Of a stretch of 64,000 bases of DNA, positions 34,348 to 45,400 are shown piece by piece. Below the pieces are notes generated by a model, which saw nothing but the letters and a program-made list of their open reading frames with translations, had not been told where the DNA came from and made no database searches. Source of the stretch: Rhizodiscina lignyota (Eukaryota; Ascomycota; Dothideomycetes; Aulographales; Rhizodiscinaceae); the NCBI GenBank assembly GCA_010015805.1, contig ML978132.1, positions 744,001 to 808,000 of the forward strand, read 5' to 3'. Position numbers and translations under genes: made by a program. Positions within the stretch are counted from its first letter, which is position 1; every line of letters starts with the position of its first letter.

Positions 34348-36205
34348 ATGCTCTCTTGGATCACCGGCTCGCGCATCACGGATGTCGCAGGGCTAGATTT
34401 GCCTAGTGCGATTTCATATCGATATTATTAGTGGATTAAAAACTGACTTCCGTATAGATACAAATGGGGAATCATTCATCGAGCCTCCAGAAACTCCCGC
34501 GCCGGTCTTTGCTGTGCGCGCCTTCAAACATGCGATCTTCGGCACACCGAAACCTTTCGAAGAGACCTTATTAGAACCATCTATCCCCAGGCGTACCGCT
34601 TCCAAGTCATCAAAATTACAAGGACTCGACGAAAGAGGGAGAAAGCATCATCTCCCACCACCGACTGCGAGGCCAAGCCCACCCTCTCCGACGAAACCAG
34701 CTAGCATTCTCATGACACCTGGCACTGTCAACGGCAGGAGGAAGAATGTCACATTTGGCAAGGAGGTGCTGGATAATGAAGATAAGAAGCCGATACAGTC
34801 GTCAAAGACTGGGCTTCCAAATACTTTTCCCGGCAAATTTCCAAGTCCATATACACCCAAAATCAAGACATTTGCAGATATTGATTTGGATATAGGGGCT
34901 AGACAGGATGGTAAAGACGTCGGGCAAACGAAGAGTTTGACCACCCCAAAACCAAAACCACGAGCAAAGGACGACGCGGACATTACAATTGACTTGATGG
35001 AACCTCGATCTCAATCTGGTCGTTACTGGAAAGAGCACTTCGACTCGTACTCTACGCAAAGCGAGAAACAGGTCAGGAAGTTGATTGCAAAGCAGAAATT
35101 GGCCAAGGACTTTGCAAAAAACAGAGATTCGGAGGTCACCGAACTCAAACTTAAGCTAGAAAGCGAAAGGAAGAAGTATAGGGCACGTGAAAAGAGTTGG
35201 AATGAACAAATGAAGGATATGCAGCAGAGACTACGGACAGCGATTGCGGAGAACTCGCGATATGCAGCAGAGATTGCGCTGCTGAGACAACAGTTGGAAT
35301 CGCGGAGTGCTCCGCAGAAGGACGACAAGCTTTCACCGGATCAAAAGAATCGGAATCCAGCGGAGCAGCAGGTCAAACCTGATCCAGGAGAGCCTCAACT
35401 TCCTGGAGACACTCAAAGCGCCAAAGCTGGCACTCCATCTTCGTCGAAAGCCCCATCTCTGCAACCCCCTTCCGACCCCCTAACTGGCTCCCAATCCTCC
35501 ATCAAATCGAAGGACCGCTCCTCCCATGGCTACCGCGTCAGCAAACGTCCCATAACCGTCACAACTGCACGCACGCGCACAGGACAGCCATTCACTACCA
35601 ATGCGAAGGGTACAGATGCTCCCACCGCTTCCCAGGGGGGGAACGTAGTTGCTATACTCCAAGCTTCCAAGCAAGACGACTCCGTCATCGTAACCTCATC
35701 CGATGCAGACCTTTGGAACCTTTCGAACATCGAATCCTCCCACCTCTCACATAAAGCGCCAAGCGCGAAGAAAAGCCTTTCGCAGCCTTTTCAGACCGAA
35801 GATATATCAAAACCAAACAACCCCACCAAAGCAGCCGCCGCGTCCAGCGAGACCAGCAAAGTCGAAGCCATCACGTCTGTCGCCGTCGTTAATACTTCTG
35901 CCCTAACGGCGCAGCAAATATCAAAACTATCTGACACTTTTGGTGGAGAATCGAAAGTACTGGCTGCCGGAAGTGAGAAAGAAAATGGTGAAGCCACGCC
36001 AAAGCATTTCCCCGGCACCCCAAAGAATCGCAGACGGCCGCTGGAGTCTACTCTCGCCAATGCGAAGACGAGTCTAGAACTGTCGAGGGAGGCGGGTGCA
36101 AAAGCGAGGATTGCGGCGAGGCGTGCGCAAAAGAAGGCAAAAGGAGCGGATGATAAGGGAGAAGATGGCGGGGGGAAGGAAAATGGTGTAACTATAACTG
36201 CTTGA
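34348..36205 (+). CDS. cut12: Spindle pole body protein Cut12
   Basis: Cut12-family proteins sit in the spindle pole body and help activate it at mitotic entry through polo kinase in fission yeast. Exons 34348-34405 and 34458-36205 give 601 residues. The intron (52 nt) has an unusual GTGCGA donor but a good CTGAC branch point and TATAG acceptor; the join produces MLSWITGSRITDVAGLDLPN, then FIEPPETPAPVFAVRAFKHA, the hallmark N-terminal block of the family. The middle holds IDLMEPRSQSGRYWKEHFDS followed by a coiled coil (about 220-300). The C-terminal half is Ser/Lys-rich and ends with a basic RIAARRAQKKAKG helix. Without the first exon the frame would have to begin at a GTG, so I prefer the spliced start. 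Confidence 0.85.
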
Positions 36206-36729
36206 TGTCATGTGCAGCCGAGGCGTTTGTGCTCCGTTTTTGAGTTGGTCACTGATACCCATGTACCGTTGAGGTGTTATTCAAGTATTGAAATCGATCC
36301 AACTGTGCTCATGCATTAGAGACACGACCTGATTGATTTCCTTGGAATTGTGAATTCGTTCCTTCGTATGAGAAACACCTATTAACCGTACCTACACGGT
36401 TACATTCTCCTGGAGTGCTGCCAATTTGAGCCACGGCCGCCCGTCAGAAGCACAAGAGAGGAAAGAGAGTACAAGCCATTTGAAACGCCAAAGTCCATGC
36501 AATGCAGAATGCAGCAAATGTGTGAGTACGAGAGAGCCGCGACCAATGATGCAAGGAAAATGCAACAGCCGTGCCGCCTAAGCCTGAGAACGCCACGCTT
36601 ATAATAATGGCCGATGAGAGACGAGAAGAGAAGAAAATGCTGAGATGGCGGCTGCAATGGATCCTCCGGTGGTCCAATCAAATCTCACATATGCCATCCC
36701 TGAGTTATGCATCCAGTCTGTTCCGACCT
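36206..36729. other. Intergenic between convergent cut12 and CDC34
   Basis: About 520 bp between two gene 3' ends. Small open frames only; presumably UTRs. Confidence 0.5.
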
Positions 36730-37598
36730 TCAGTGCTTCTCATCATCGTCGTCCTCGTCATCGTCCTCCGCACTACCCGTATCATCATCCATATCCTCAT
36801 CAAAGTCCGCATCACCCGCATTATCCTCGTCACTATCATCGTCATCAAAATCATCCTCCACATCGCTATCGCCCCAGTCGTCCAGGCTGAACTGCTTCTC
36901 CCGCTCCTCCGCCTCCTTCTCCCTGCTCTTCCACGCATCGCTCGTCGGCATCACGAAGCCCTCTGGAATGTCCTCCTTGCTCTTCTCTAGGTCCTTCTTC
37001 ACTTTCGCCTTGTACACCGCAGGGTCCTTGCGGAGCATCACGCCAGCGTCGACGTTTGCGGGCGAGGAGACTTCGGCATCGTCAAGAAGGGAGAGGATGG
37101 AGATGAGGACCGACTCGACACGCTGCGCGGGGGACCAGCGCTCTGCGGCGGACTCGCCGGACATCTCGTCATCGCCGGGTGCGTGGAGGATGGAGATGCA
37201 AAGGCGGCCATCAGGGTAGATGTTGGGATGGTAAAGCGGGCGGAGGAACTTGAAGTCTGTGAACTGATGTTAGAAGATAGAGTCCCAACACCGTCTGCTG
37301 GAACTGCTGAAGACTAATTCTGGTAACCACAAATGTATCGAAGACTCACCAGGTGGGCTGTAGGGATAGTTCTTCGGGAAGGTCATCTTGGCCTTGAAGT
37401 AGCCGCCATAGTAGAGGGAGTCCGGATTCAGCACGATGAGAGCGATGCTCCATTCGAAGATGTTCTCGTTGATAAGCTATGACTAAAGTGATTAGGACGT
37501 CGGTGTGAAACTGTAGGTTTGCATTCACGAACCTCGATGTGAGTCCAAGCCTCCTTTGATAAGGTCTTGAACTCATTCATCAACACCCGCTCCGCCAT
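36730..37598 (-). CDS. CDC34: Ubiquitin-conjugating enzyme E2 Cdc34 (Ubc3), SCF partner
   Basis: E2 that works with SCF ligases to build Lys48 chains on cell-cycle regulators. Minus-strand exons 37598-37533, 37476-37350 and 37256-36730 give 239 residues; introns are 56 and 93 nt. The UBC fold has YYGGYFKAKMTFPKNYPYSP, the HPN motif (YHPNIYPDG) and catalytic Cys84 in GRLCISIL. The acidic-loop insert near the active site (residues about 88-104, HAPGDDEMSGESAAERW) is diagnostic of Cdc34/Ube2g-type enzymes, and QDIPEGF-like text (KEDIPEGFVMPTSDAW) plus a long Asp/Glu tail from about residue 190 fit Cdc34; the tail binds cullin. Start at MAERVLMNEFKTL. Confidence 0.94.
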
Positions 37599-38999
37599 TG
37601 TGATAGGATCTAGAAGCCTTTGTCCTTAGTTTAATGTGACGGTTCGCGAACGGGAGGCTCGTCGCTCGCCGACGCTCGTAATTCCGAAGGCTCGTAGGAC
37701 GTTGGACGCGTTGAGTCGCGCGTCAAAGGAGGCGAATGGTGTATTTGAACGTTAATCTTGAGCCGAGATTGCGGCACGGCGCGATAACCTAAGCCACAAT
37801 GCTGGTGTTGCTGTGCGTTCCGGGGAGGCGATGACCGAGAGAAAGGGAGGGAGGGAGAGTGCTGAGTATTAGAAGGGAGCGGAGTGGTGGTGAAGGTTGT
37901 ACAGCTGTATCACTCGCGGGTGTCGGTGCTGGGAAGGCTGGCTAGAGCCGGAGGGTGTTACGGGTAGTGACGTGGTGGTCGAGACTCGGGATAAGCAGCC
38001 GGGAGAAGTGCTGTCGACGCCGTAGTCTTCGTGCTGAGTTTGAGAGGAGGTGTCGGAGAGTGAATGAAAGGGAGAAGGGAGCGTGAGTGTAGTGTTGGCA
38101 AAGCGAAGGCGAACACGGCGGGTGGGATTTGGTCATCGACGCCGCGGCATTGCGTGAAAGAGCATGATGAAGCGAGCCCTTGACTGTTCCGAGCGCGGAA
38201 GTGCCCGAAAAGGACCCTTCAGCCCTCTTTAACATCCAACCATCTCACCTCCAAGCAAGGGCCCTGTTGGCTCGCTCAGCGCTTTTTCGGACCATCGCCT
38301 ATGTTCGGTCATCTGGGTATCGCCTCCGTCCCTGATGCGGTGCTGACTCTGGATGACCTAGCAGTTTGGCATAGACGACGCAGGGCTTGCATGGAGACGG
38401 CGAAACAAACAGCATGATAGATCGCCACCGTCCCTCTACTCGTTTTACATTAATACTCAAGCATGTCGCATGTGTGAACTTGCTGGGACTTCACGTGGAA
38501 CTTCAGTCAAAGCGATGGTGAACAGTGTGAAGCGACATACGCGAGCAGTGTCGCGTGCCTCTGGATGACTCTGAATGGCCTGGCATGCTTCACCTGGAAA
38601 TAAGCATGACTAACCCCTTCTCTCGGCCTTACATGTGCCCCGTACGTCTCTCGCACCGGATCGAGACTCTGTGCTGGTGCAGGATGCTGGAGGTGAAGCG
38701 TCGATGTGGCGCAGGAATGTGGCTGGAGGCGGCTGGCACCCCTGAACGCAGGACCTGCCACTGCACTGCATGCCGACTTCTGCCTTGTGCTCACGTCGAA
38801 TCAACCTCTCCACACGAAGCGCCTGTGATACAGATTTCCTGCTAAGCCATCGCCAGCCAGATAAGCTACTTTTACTTCTTTCTGTCATTTCGCTGTCCTT
38901 CGTTTCTTAAACTCTCCAATTCTCCGTGTTAACAACTTGCTCGAGTGTTAGCGACTGAGCGTTTCCTCGAACGTCGCCTCACCAGACGCTATTGCTATA
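37599..38999. other. Intergenic between CDC34 and the Mug113-like gene
   Basis: About 1.4 kb between divergent genes; both promoters must be here. The G-rich stretch at 37800-38100 is purine-biased. No supportable coding frame (longest about 97 codons). Confidence 0.5.
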
Positions 39000-40595
39000 A
39001 TGCCATCACCCTTTGGGAAAACACCAGAGTCGCTGCTCCAAGGTCTGAGACGCAGCGATTCGAAAAACCCGCTCACGACATGCCATGGCATCACAGCGTC
39101 GGGTCGGCCTTGCCGCAGAGCTCTGGCCGAGGCAGTCAACAAATTAAATGCCGCTGATGATGAGGAATCGAGCGTTGTAGCTGTACTTGAAGAAAACGAA
39201 ATTGGTTCAGAGATTACCGCTTTCTTCTGCTGGCAGCACAAGGACCAAGCAGACTCGTACCACGTGGGAAGAGCAAAGGTCATGGAGCTGAAAACGAGAG
39301 GCAGCCTGGAGGAGATGTTGTCGAATATGGGCCTTCAAGATGCCGATGAGATACGAACAGCTCTATCAGGCTCGCGAAAACAGAAGCAACGGAAGGAGCG
39401 ACGCCAGTCGGGACTCCATGAACCTCGCACAACTGTGGCCGATCAAGCTGGACTCCCCTCGAGAGTCGATGAAGAGAGACCATATAACTCTGACAGCGAC
39501 AACATCAAGCGACACAACGAGCAAACACGAAAGGACTATGCGCGCAGAGACTACGAACCCCGACGCCGTAAAACACGCCGCGAGCCATCATTTTGGGATC
39601 TTCTGTGCGGTTGTGTCAGCGAGAACGATGCAGACGTACGCTATGACCCTCCAGCAAGACAGCGACAAAGACAACCGAGGCGATCATCAGGAGCTGTGGC
39701 ACCTGTCAGGTCAGTTAATCAAATTCCGATGGCAGAGCCACAGTCATCAAACACCGCCTCATATCGACGGCACGATTCCCAACAGAACACACCGGCGGCC
39801 AGTCCTGTCGCTCCTAAGCCTGCCAAAGGCGCATCAACTCCAAACTTGCACCAACCCCAGATCAGTCCAACCGAGAGAGCCCCTCGGGATTCAACCTCAT
39901 ATCTCCAAGTCCCCTCTCCTTCTCACCGACCACCACTCCAACAAGCAAACTCCTCACCTGCCGTAGTCCGCAAACCTCTCGCAGAGCGGCCAACTACCAC
40001 AACCAAGCGATGGATATCCGCCGACGATCCCATCTCAGCGACCCCCAAGAGCCCAATGGATCATGCAATGACCGTCATTCCGCGCAATGCGTCGATGAAG
40101 CTCGCGTCCGACTTGATGGCCGAGATGAGCAAGATCGAGCAAGACACACGCGAAGGGTACATCTACATCTACTGGCTCACATCTTCTCATAACCCCATCT
40201 CCGGGGACGCAGGAGGCAGTCTGTTAGCCGACTCTCCGCGCAGAAACAGCCACGGCCCGAGCGGTCCGGCCGCGACCGACTCTGTACTTCTAAAGATTGG
40301 CCGCACGGACAACGTCCACCGCCGCCTCAACCAATGGCAGCTGCAGTGTGGGTATCAGCCGCTGCTCGTACGGTCATATCCGAGCCCCCAGACGGGGGTG
40401 AAGGTGAAGCATGTGCATCGTGTGGAGAGGCTGATTCACGTCGAGCTCGGGGAGAAGAATGTGAAGTGGGACTGCACGCAGTGCGGTAGGGAGCATCGGG
40501 AGTGGTTTGAGGTGAAGGGGAGGGACGGCGTGAGGGAGGTGGATCACGTGGTGCAGAAGTGGGTTGAGTGGGGTGGGAGATGGGATGCCAGCTGA
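39000..40595 (+). CDS. Mug113-like protein with T5orf172 (GIY-YIG-related) domain
   Basis: Single exon, 531 residues. The N terminus (about 20-100) has a small Cys/His-bearing region (LTTCHGITASGRPCRR, then FFCWQHKDQ) that recurs in fungal proteins of this type. A long basic/Ser/Pro-rich linker follows. From about residue 385 comes the T5orf172 domain: EGYIYIYWL as the GIY-YIG-like strand pair, VLLKIGRTDNVHRRLNQW, VKHVHRVERLIHVEL, and a Cys pair with a following aromatic (WDCTQCGREHREWFEV). The fold is related to GIY-YIG nucleases; the Arg and Glu positions usually needed for cutting appear to be present in GRTDNVHRR and HRVERLIH, but activity is not shown for the fungal family. The fission-yeast relative is meiotically up-regulated. 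Confidence 0.85.
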   Translation: MPSPFGKTPESLLQGLRRSDSKNPLTTCHGITASGRPCRRALAEAVNKLNAADDEESSVVAVLEENEIGSEITAFFCWQHKDQADSYHVGRAKVMELKTRGSLEEMLSNMGLQDADEIRTALSGSRKQKQRKERRQSGLHEPRTTVADQAGLPSRVDEERPYNSDSDNIKRHNEQTRKDYARRDYEPRRRKTRREPSFWDLLCGCVSENDADVRYDPPARQRQRQPRRSSGAVAPVRSVNQIPMAEPQSSNTASYRRHDSQQNTPAASPVAPKPAKGASTPNLHQPQISPTERAPRDSTSYLQVPSPSHRPPLQQANSSPAVVRKPLAERPTTTTKRWISADDPISATPKSPMDHAMTVIPRNASMKLASDLMAEMSKIEQDTREGYIYIYWLTSSHNPISGDAGGSLLADSPRRNSHGPSGPAATDSVLLKIGRTDNVHRRLNQWQLQCGYQPLLVRSYPSPQTGVKVKHVHRVERLIHVELGEKNVKWDCTQCGREHREWFEVKGRDGVREVDHVVQKWVEWGGRWDAS

Positions 40596-41226
40596 TTTTG
40601 GGTGATGAATTGATTTACAAGTCCGCCAAATGAGTCAGATCGAATCGGCGGGCTTGTTCGACCACCCAATCTTGCAATGAACAATGAATGCTATTGACGC
40701 TCCATGAGAATAATTCAGTGCAGGAGAAGATGTGGTTCTGATTGATTCTCGGTGATGGATCCGCCTATTGTGATAATGCAAGAGTTGGTGGCCGAACAGT
40801 CGGGTATTTTGTATCACTGATGCCATTGTGGCCGAAGTCATGTTTTCTCGACTACCTTCCTACATTCGTATAGCATTGCAGAGCCTTATGCTGTCAGGTG
40901 TCTTGAAGTGGAAAATACTTGATGAGTGCATTTCGGCCGGCAGAATACTCCAGGGTTATAAACGACGTTTAGATATACTTTGAAGATCTTTCCTGCTGGG
41001 GAGAGTGGATTCATTAGGCGGGGCACCAGAGTACTTGTATTTATCTTCGTGGGATTTCACGCCGCATTCAACTCCCAGTATCCGAGAGTCTGACACGTCC
41101 CATGCATACATTGCTTTGCCGTCATCGAATCCTACCTATTTTCCGGACATAGCCTCAATCGCATCTTCGCCAGCACCTTCCTAACTTTAAGTCCTCGTAA
41201 AGAAACATCACAAATCGAATCTACTC
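40596..41226. other. Intergenic
   Basis: About 630 bp, AT-rich, 3' of the Mug113-like gene. Nothing else recognised. Confidence 0.5.
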
Positions 41227-41433
41227 TCAAGCTGAAAGATCAATCTCTGCACCCCAAACATTGCCGTATCCTGAAAGTTTTAGCTTCAACACGACCTTTT
41301 CCCCCTCGTGTTCTCTCTCGCCCTTTTCCGCAGCTCCACAATTTGCGACTTGCAATTTCACGAAGTCAATTTTGAATTCCCGTTCAGTCGCCAGATCCCA
41401 GTCCATTATGACTTTCCCCTTACTCTTCTGCAT
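41227..41433 (-). CDS. Possible small protein or last exon (68 codons), unknown
   Basis: An open frame from an ATG at 41433 to a stop at 41227. Its text (KVIMDWDLATEREFKIDFVK, then KVVLKLKLSGYGNVWGAEID) has regular beta-strand-like alternation and reads more like a real protein than the opposite strand does. A CCTCAG splice-acceptor-like string lies just before the ATG, so this could equally be the terminal exon of a gene extending to higher coordinates. It overlaps, in antisense, the proposed first exon of the neighbouring plus-strand gene; the two models compete. No family recognised. Confidence 0.3.
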   Translation of the reverse strand: MQKSKGKVIMDWDLATEREFKIDFVKLQVANCGAAEKGEREHEGEKVVLKLKLSGYGNVWGAEIDLSA

Positions 41434-42032
41434 TGCTGAGGAAGCTAAGCCCGTGGGTTGACCGCAGTGAATTTTGGGGCCTCGCAGCTTACCGTTCGGG
41501 TTTGTAGTTCGCTCGTAAAGCCTTGAGTACTGGGTATTTTAATCTCGCCGAATCGCGCGTTTGTCCGACCAAGAGAACTGGCCTGAAAGATGACGAGCCC
41601 CTTGAGACAGAGTTTATAGGCGCATCAAAGGAGGAGTGTCAGCAATTCTCGCTGGAGAAGGCGCGGCCGCCTCAAGTCAACTTCATCGAGTATGACATCA
41701 TCGCGGTTGTGGACGCGCGCAGTGCTAAAGATGACACTCTATTGTTGCAATACTATGCCCAACAGCTCGATCCTCCTTACGAAGACCCCATTGAATACGA
41801 AAAGTTCGGCCCTCTACCACCGAAACTCAATGTCTGGTACGATTTCAGAATCGATTACAAAGATGCATTTACAGTCATCGCATCCTTGACTGAGGGCCCA
41901 TTCGAGACCATGCACCCTACCTACTTTGGACTCAAAGACGAGCTTACAGATGAGCGTGGCATCTTCAACGTCGCCGAAGCTGAATTTCTTCTCAGCGGCG
42001 GAGATCTTGAGAGGCTCGGGATCCCGAAGTGA
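41408..42032 (+). CDS. Hypothetical protein, start uncertain
   Basis: The open frame 41508-42032 reads like a real protein (VNFIEYDIIAVVDARSAKDD, KLNVWYDFRIDYKDAFTVIA, ERGIFNVAEAEFLLSGGDLE) but contains no ATG near its start: the first in-frame ATG lies deep inside, at MHPTYFG. I propose a first exon 41408-41452 (MTFPLLFCIAEEAKP) spliced over a 55-nt intron (GTGGGT donor, TTGTAG acceptor), giving 189 residues. The donor is weak and the exon is antisense to the 41227-41433 frame, so the 5' end is doubtful; a truncated gene is the alternative. No family recognised and no membrane segment seen. Confidence 0.4.
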
Positions 42033-42471
42033 TCCAGGCTTGTCAACGCGAAGTCTGATGCTTATGGAGGGAGATTTTTGCGGAGAAGAAGGGAAATGTT
42101 AAGACTTCTTATATCGTACAGCTGAGAGATTGACGCGGTTAAAGAGCAGGTGTCATACCAAGCTGTGTAGTTGGAGACAAAACCAGAGCTCAATGGTAAG
42201 GGAGACAGAGATATCAAGAAAGCAGTCCACGGCAGAGAAATGATTCTTCCGAGATACTGAGGAATACTCGTCTCCAGAAATCCCTGCATTTGTGGCTGAT
42301 GAGCAAGCTACCTGCCAATCATGATTTCGCTCATATAAGCGGTCCCAATCTGACTGAAATTTTCTTCAAGACCTGCTAGAGGTCTTAGAATTAAAGACAT
42401 ATCTGCTCATGATTGACTAAGATACGGCGCGTTTTAACACATGACGAGCTAAAATGCGGAGGCATGCTATT
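42033..42471. other. Intergenic between convergent genes
   Basis: About 440 bp between the hypothetical gene and the NLR gene's stop. AT-rich; nothing recognised. Confidence 0.5.
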
Positions 42472-45400
42472 CTATCTCCCTGTATCGCTGAACTCTCCTC
42501 CACTATATTCACTGTCGCTCTCTTCTTCCTCGTCTTGGTCGTGTTGCTTGTCCAAGAGGATGGATATGTCCGGAAATTGAGCGTCGTACTCGTTGATTGA
42601 CTTGATTCTTGTAGCAATCTCTTTGGCTACGTCTCTTATCAAGGCTTCGGTTGTCTGACTACCTTCTTCGGCCAGGTCTGCAAATTCCGTGGTCATTGGT
42701 GGTCCTATTCGTGTGCGACGCTGTGCCGGGGGAAGATGGGTGTTATTTTGTACATCCCCATCACTCGAAGTGGCCTGCTCAGATCCTGGCACTGACAGTG
42801 CCATCCCAGTAACAATAAGCAGGTCTGGCCATGACCTTTCCATTGCACTGAGGGACCATGGTTTTCCGACATCTTGTTGCATTGTAGGCTTCAGATCAGA
42901 CATGGAAGCACGTCGCTTCAAACATCCTGGACGACAAGACTCTACGTCGGAGCTGCCATCTTCGGAAGATCGAATGAACCGGAATGTGGCTCCCTTGAGC
43001 GACTGCTTGTTGCTCTCACTCTCACGGCTGCCACCTTTTGTTTCCCCGTATTTGTTCAGAAGCCCTCGTAAATAGTAAGCCGTCACCGTCCCATCTTTGG
43101 AATCAAGAATGCCCTCACGCATCATTTTCTCCCGCTCGTCGATAGAAAGAAGACGAAAGTCATGATCCTTGCAAATGAAGTCGAGTGTGTGCTTGTCGGC
43201 TCTGAAGTTCCGTGAAAATCTGTAGTGTTTATGGCTCAGCTTTACGAGCTCTTCGTCTTGAGAATCAACCGTCTCTTGGCCTGAGAGCCCATCCTGCATT
43301 GTGTTTGCCTTGACAATCAACTTGAGGAATTCTTGGCCGGGTCGATACAGGTCTTTATACTTGCCGCGGGCATTATTTTTCTGCTCCCATTCTTCGTATC
43401 GATCGAGCTGTTTAGATAGCCAACGGATTCCAAGAGCGAAGCATTTCATGGCCTGCAAGACGTCCGGGAGTTCCAGTCTCCGGGGGATCGCGCGTCTGAC
43501 ATGCTGAACTTGCCTTTCCAGTTCCCAGATGTCTTGGTAAGCCTGAGGAGACATTCTTCCCGCGGTGATGTAATCCTGATGGCATTCCGAGCAGAGGTAG
43601 CCGGGACAGTAAGCTATTGTGCACATGTACTTGGGCGTATTGGGCTCAGTTCCGCAGATTTCACAGCCACCAAGATAGGATATTATTGTGAATTTATGTG
43701 GCCAACAAATATCCATCCACGCGACTCGTGCCGCTTCAAAGTCAAGAACTTGGTCCAATGCGAACCCCAAATTCTCCACTATCGCTTGACGAGAATCCAA
43801 CGCTGCCACAGAAGAGATTGGGGGAGTATGTAGAAGCTCCTCACAATTTCGTCGAATCGAATCTCGAAGGATCTGCGACTGCACTCTGCAGCGTTCATCT
43901 GGGAGGTGAAAATATCCAGCTCTATGGAACTCTCGCAGTGAGGGCCCGTGTCTGGAGGCCACGTCTAGGGCATTCAGTCCGAAAGCGTTTCGAAGGTAAG
44001 GATCCGCTCCAGCCTCAAGCAAAAGTCTTATAGACTGTGCACACCTGAACCTAGCTGCTTGAATGAGGGGCGACGTTGTTCGCCATTTGTCGAAGTCGTT
44101 CATAGCGTGTGCTTGGTGACGGATTAGGTACATCAATGTCGCTGGAAATCTTCCCGATGCGTCGATCATGGGGGACATGCCATGCAAATCTGTGAGCTCC
44201 AGAGTATCTCCACGACTGTCAAGAAAGTCCAAAATCTCCCAATGGCCATAATATACGGCATGCCACGCGCACGTGAATCCAAGCTCATTGATCGAGCCAA
44301 AGCAAGCGCCATACGAATCTAGCCGGTTGATCATTTTCAGATCGCCTTGCATCGCGGCTAACATGATACACGTGTTGCCCTGAAGGTCCGGAACATTGAT
44401 TGAACTGGACCCTTTTTCAATCAGTGCATCAACAATCTCGATGTTGCCAGCTATTACAGCTATATGGAGAGGAGTAGCGCCGTAAACGTCGAGAGGGTCT
44501 CGTTCGCAAGACATGTCCAGAAAGCGTTGAACCATGGACAAGTCACCAATCTGGGCTGCTATGTGCAATAAGCTCCATTCATACTCCCCTATGGTATGAT
44601 GATTAACTTGAATATCTAAAAGATAGTGGGCAACTTCCACGTGTCCATTTGCTAGTGCGATGAAGACTGGTGTAGACCCCTCGTCATTTGGTATTTCGAC
44701 ACCCTCCGGGTTGAACTCAGCGAGAAGCTTGACTATTTCGAGATGGCCTCGAAGAGCAGCATTGAAAAGTGGAGTTTGTCCTCGGTATCCTTGTTTCGTT
44801 GTACCCTCAACTCTTAGGAGCTTTTGGACAACCGATGAATACCCTCTCAAGGTGGCGTAATGGATAGGATAGTTCCCGCTCGCGTTGGGGATCGAGGAAG
44901 CGCCGTTTTGTAGTAAAAAGGCCGCGATCTCTTCGTATCCATTGCCGATTGCCATAGTGAGGGCCGTCCACCCGGTATTAGTTTGAGAATTGATGTCGAC
45001 GGAAAGTCCTAGTTGAGAGCAGTCTTTAAAGAGCTGCCTTATAAAGTCAAGTTTGCCGCACATAGACGCGAGTACTAGTGGCGTATCGCTAAATCCAGTG
45101 CGTGGATTGGCATCCCTCGTACAGTCCAGGAGAAGCCGCAATGCGGAGACATTGCCAAAGAAAGCAGCGTAGTGCAATGGGGTCTGCTGATTAGGACCGC
45201 GTGCAGCTGCATCTGCTTCAGCGCCAAGTAAAGATGCAACTATTTCTGCACTGTCTCCTCTGATGGCAGCGTGGATTGGAGCCTCTCCGTCGTTATGAGC
45301 AAGATTCACAAGTGTCTTACGCTCCTCCACGGGCTGGCCATCCATAATCGCGCAAAGGACAGGGAATTTGCCCACCTCTGCAGCGGCGAAAATAGCGGTT

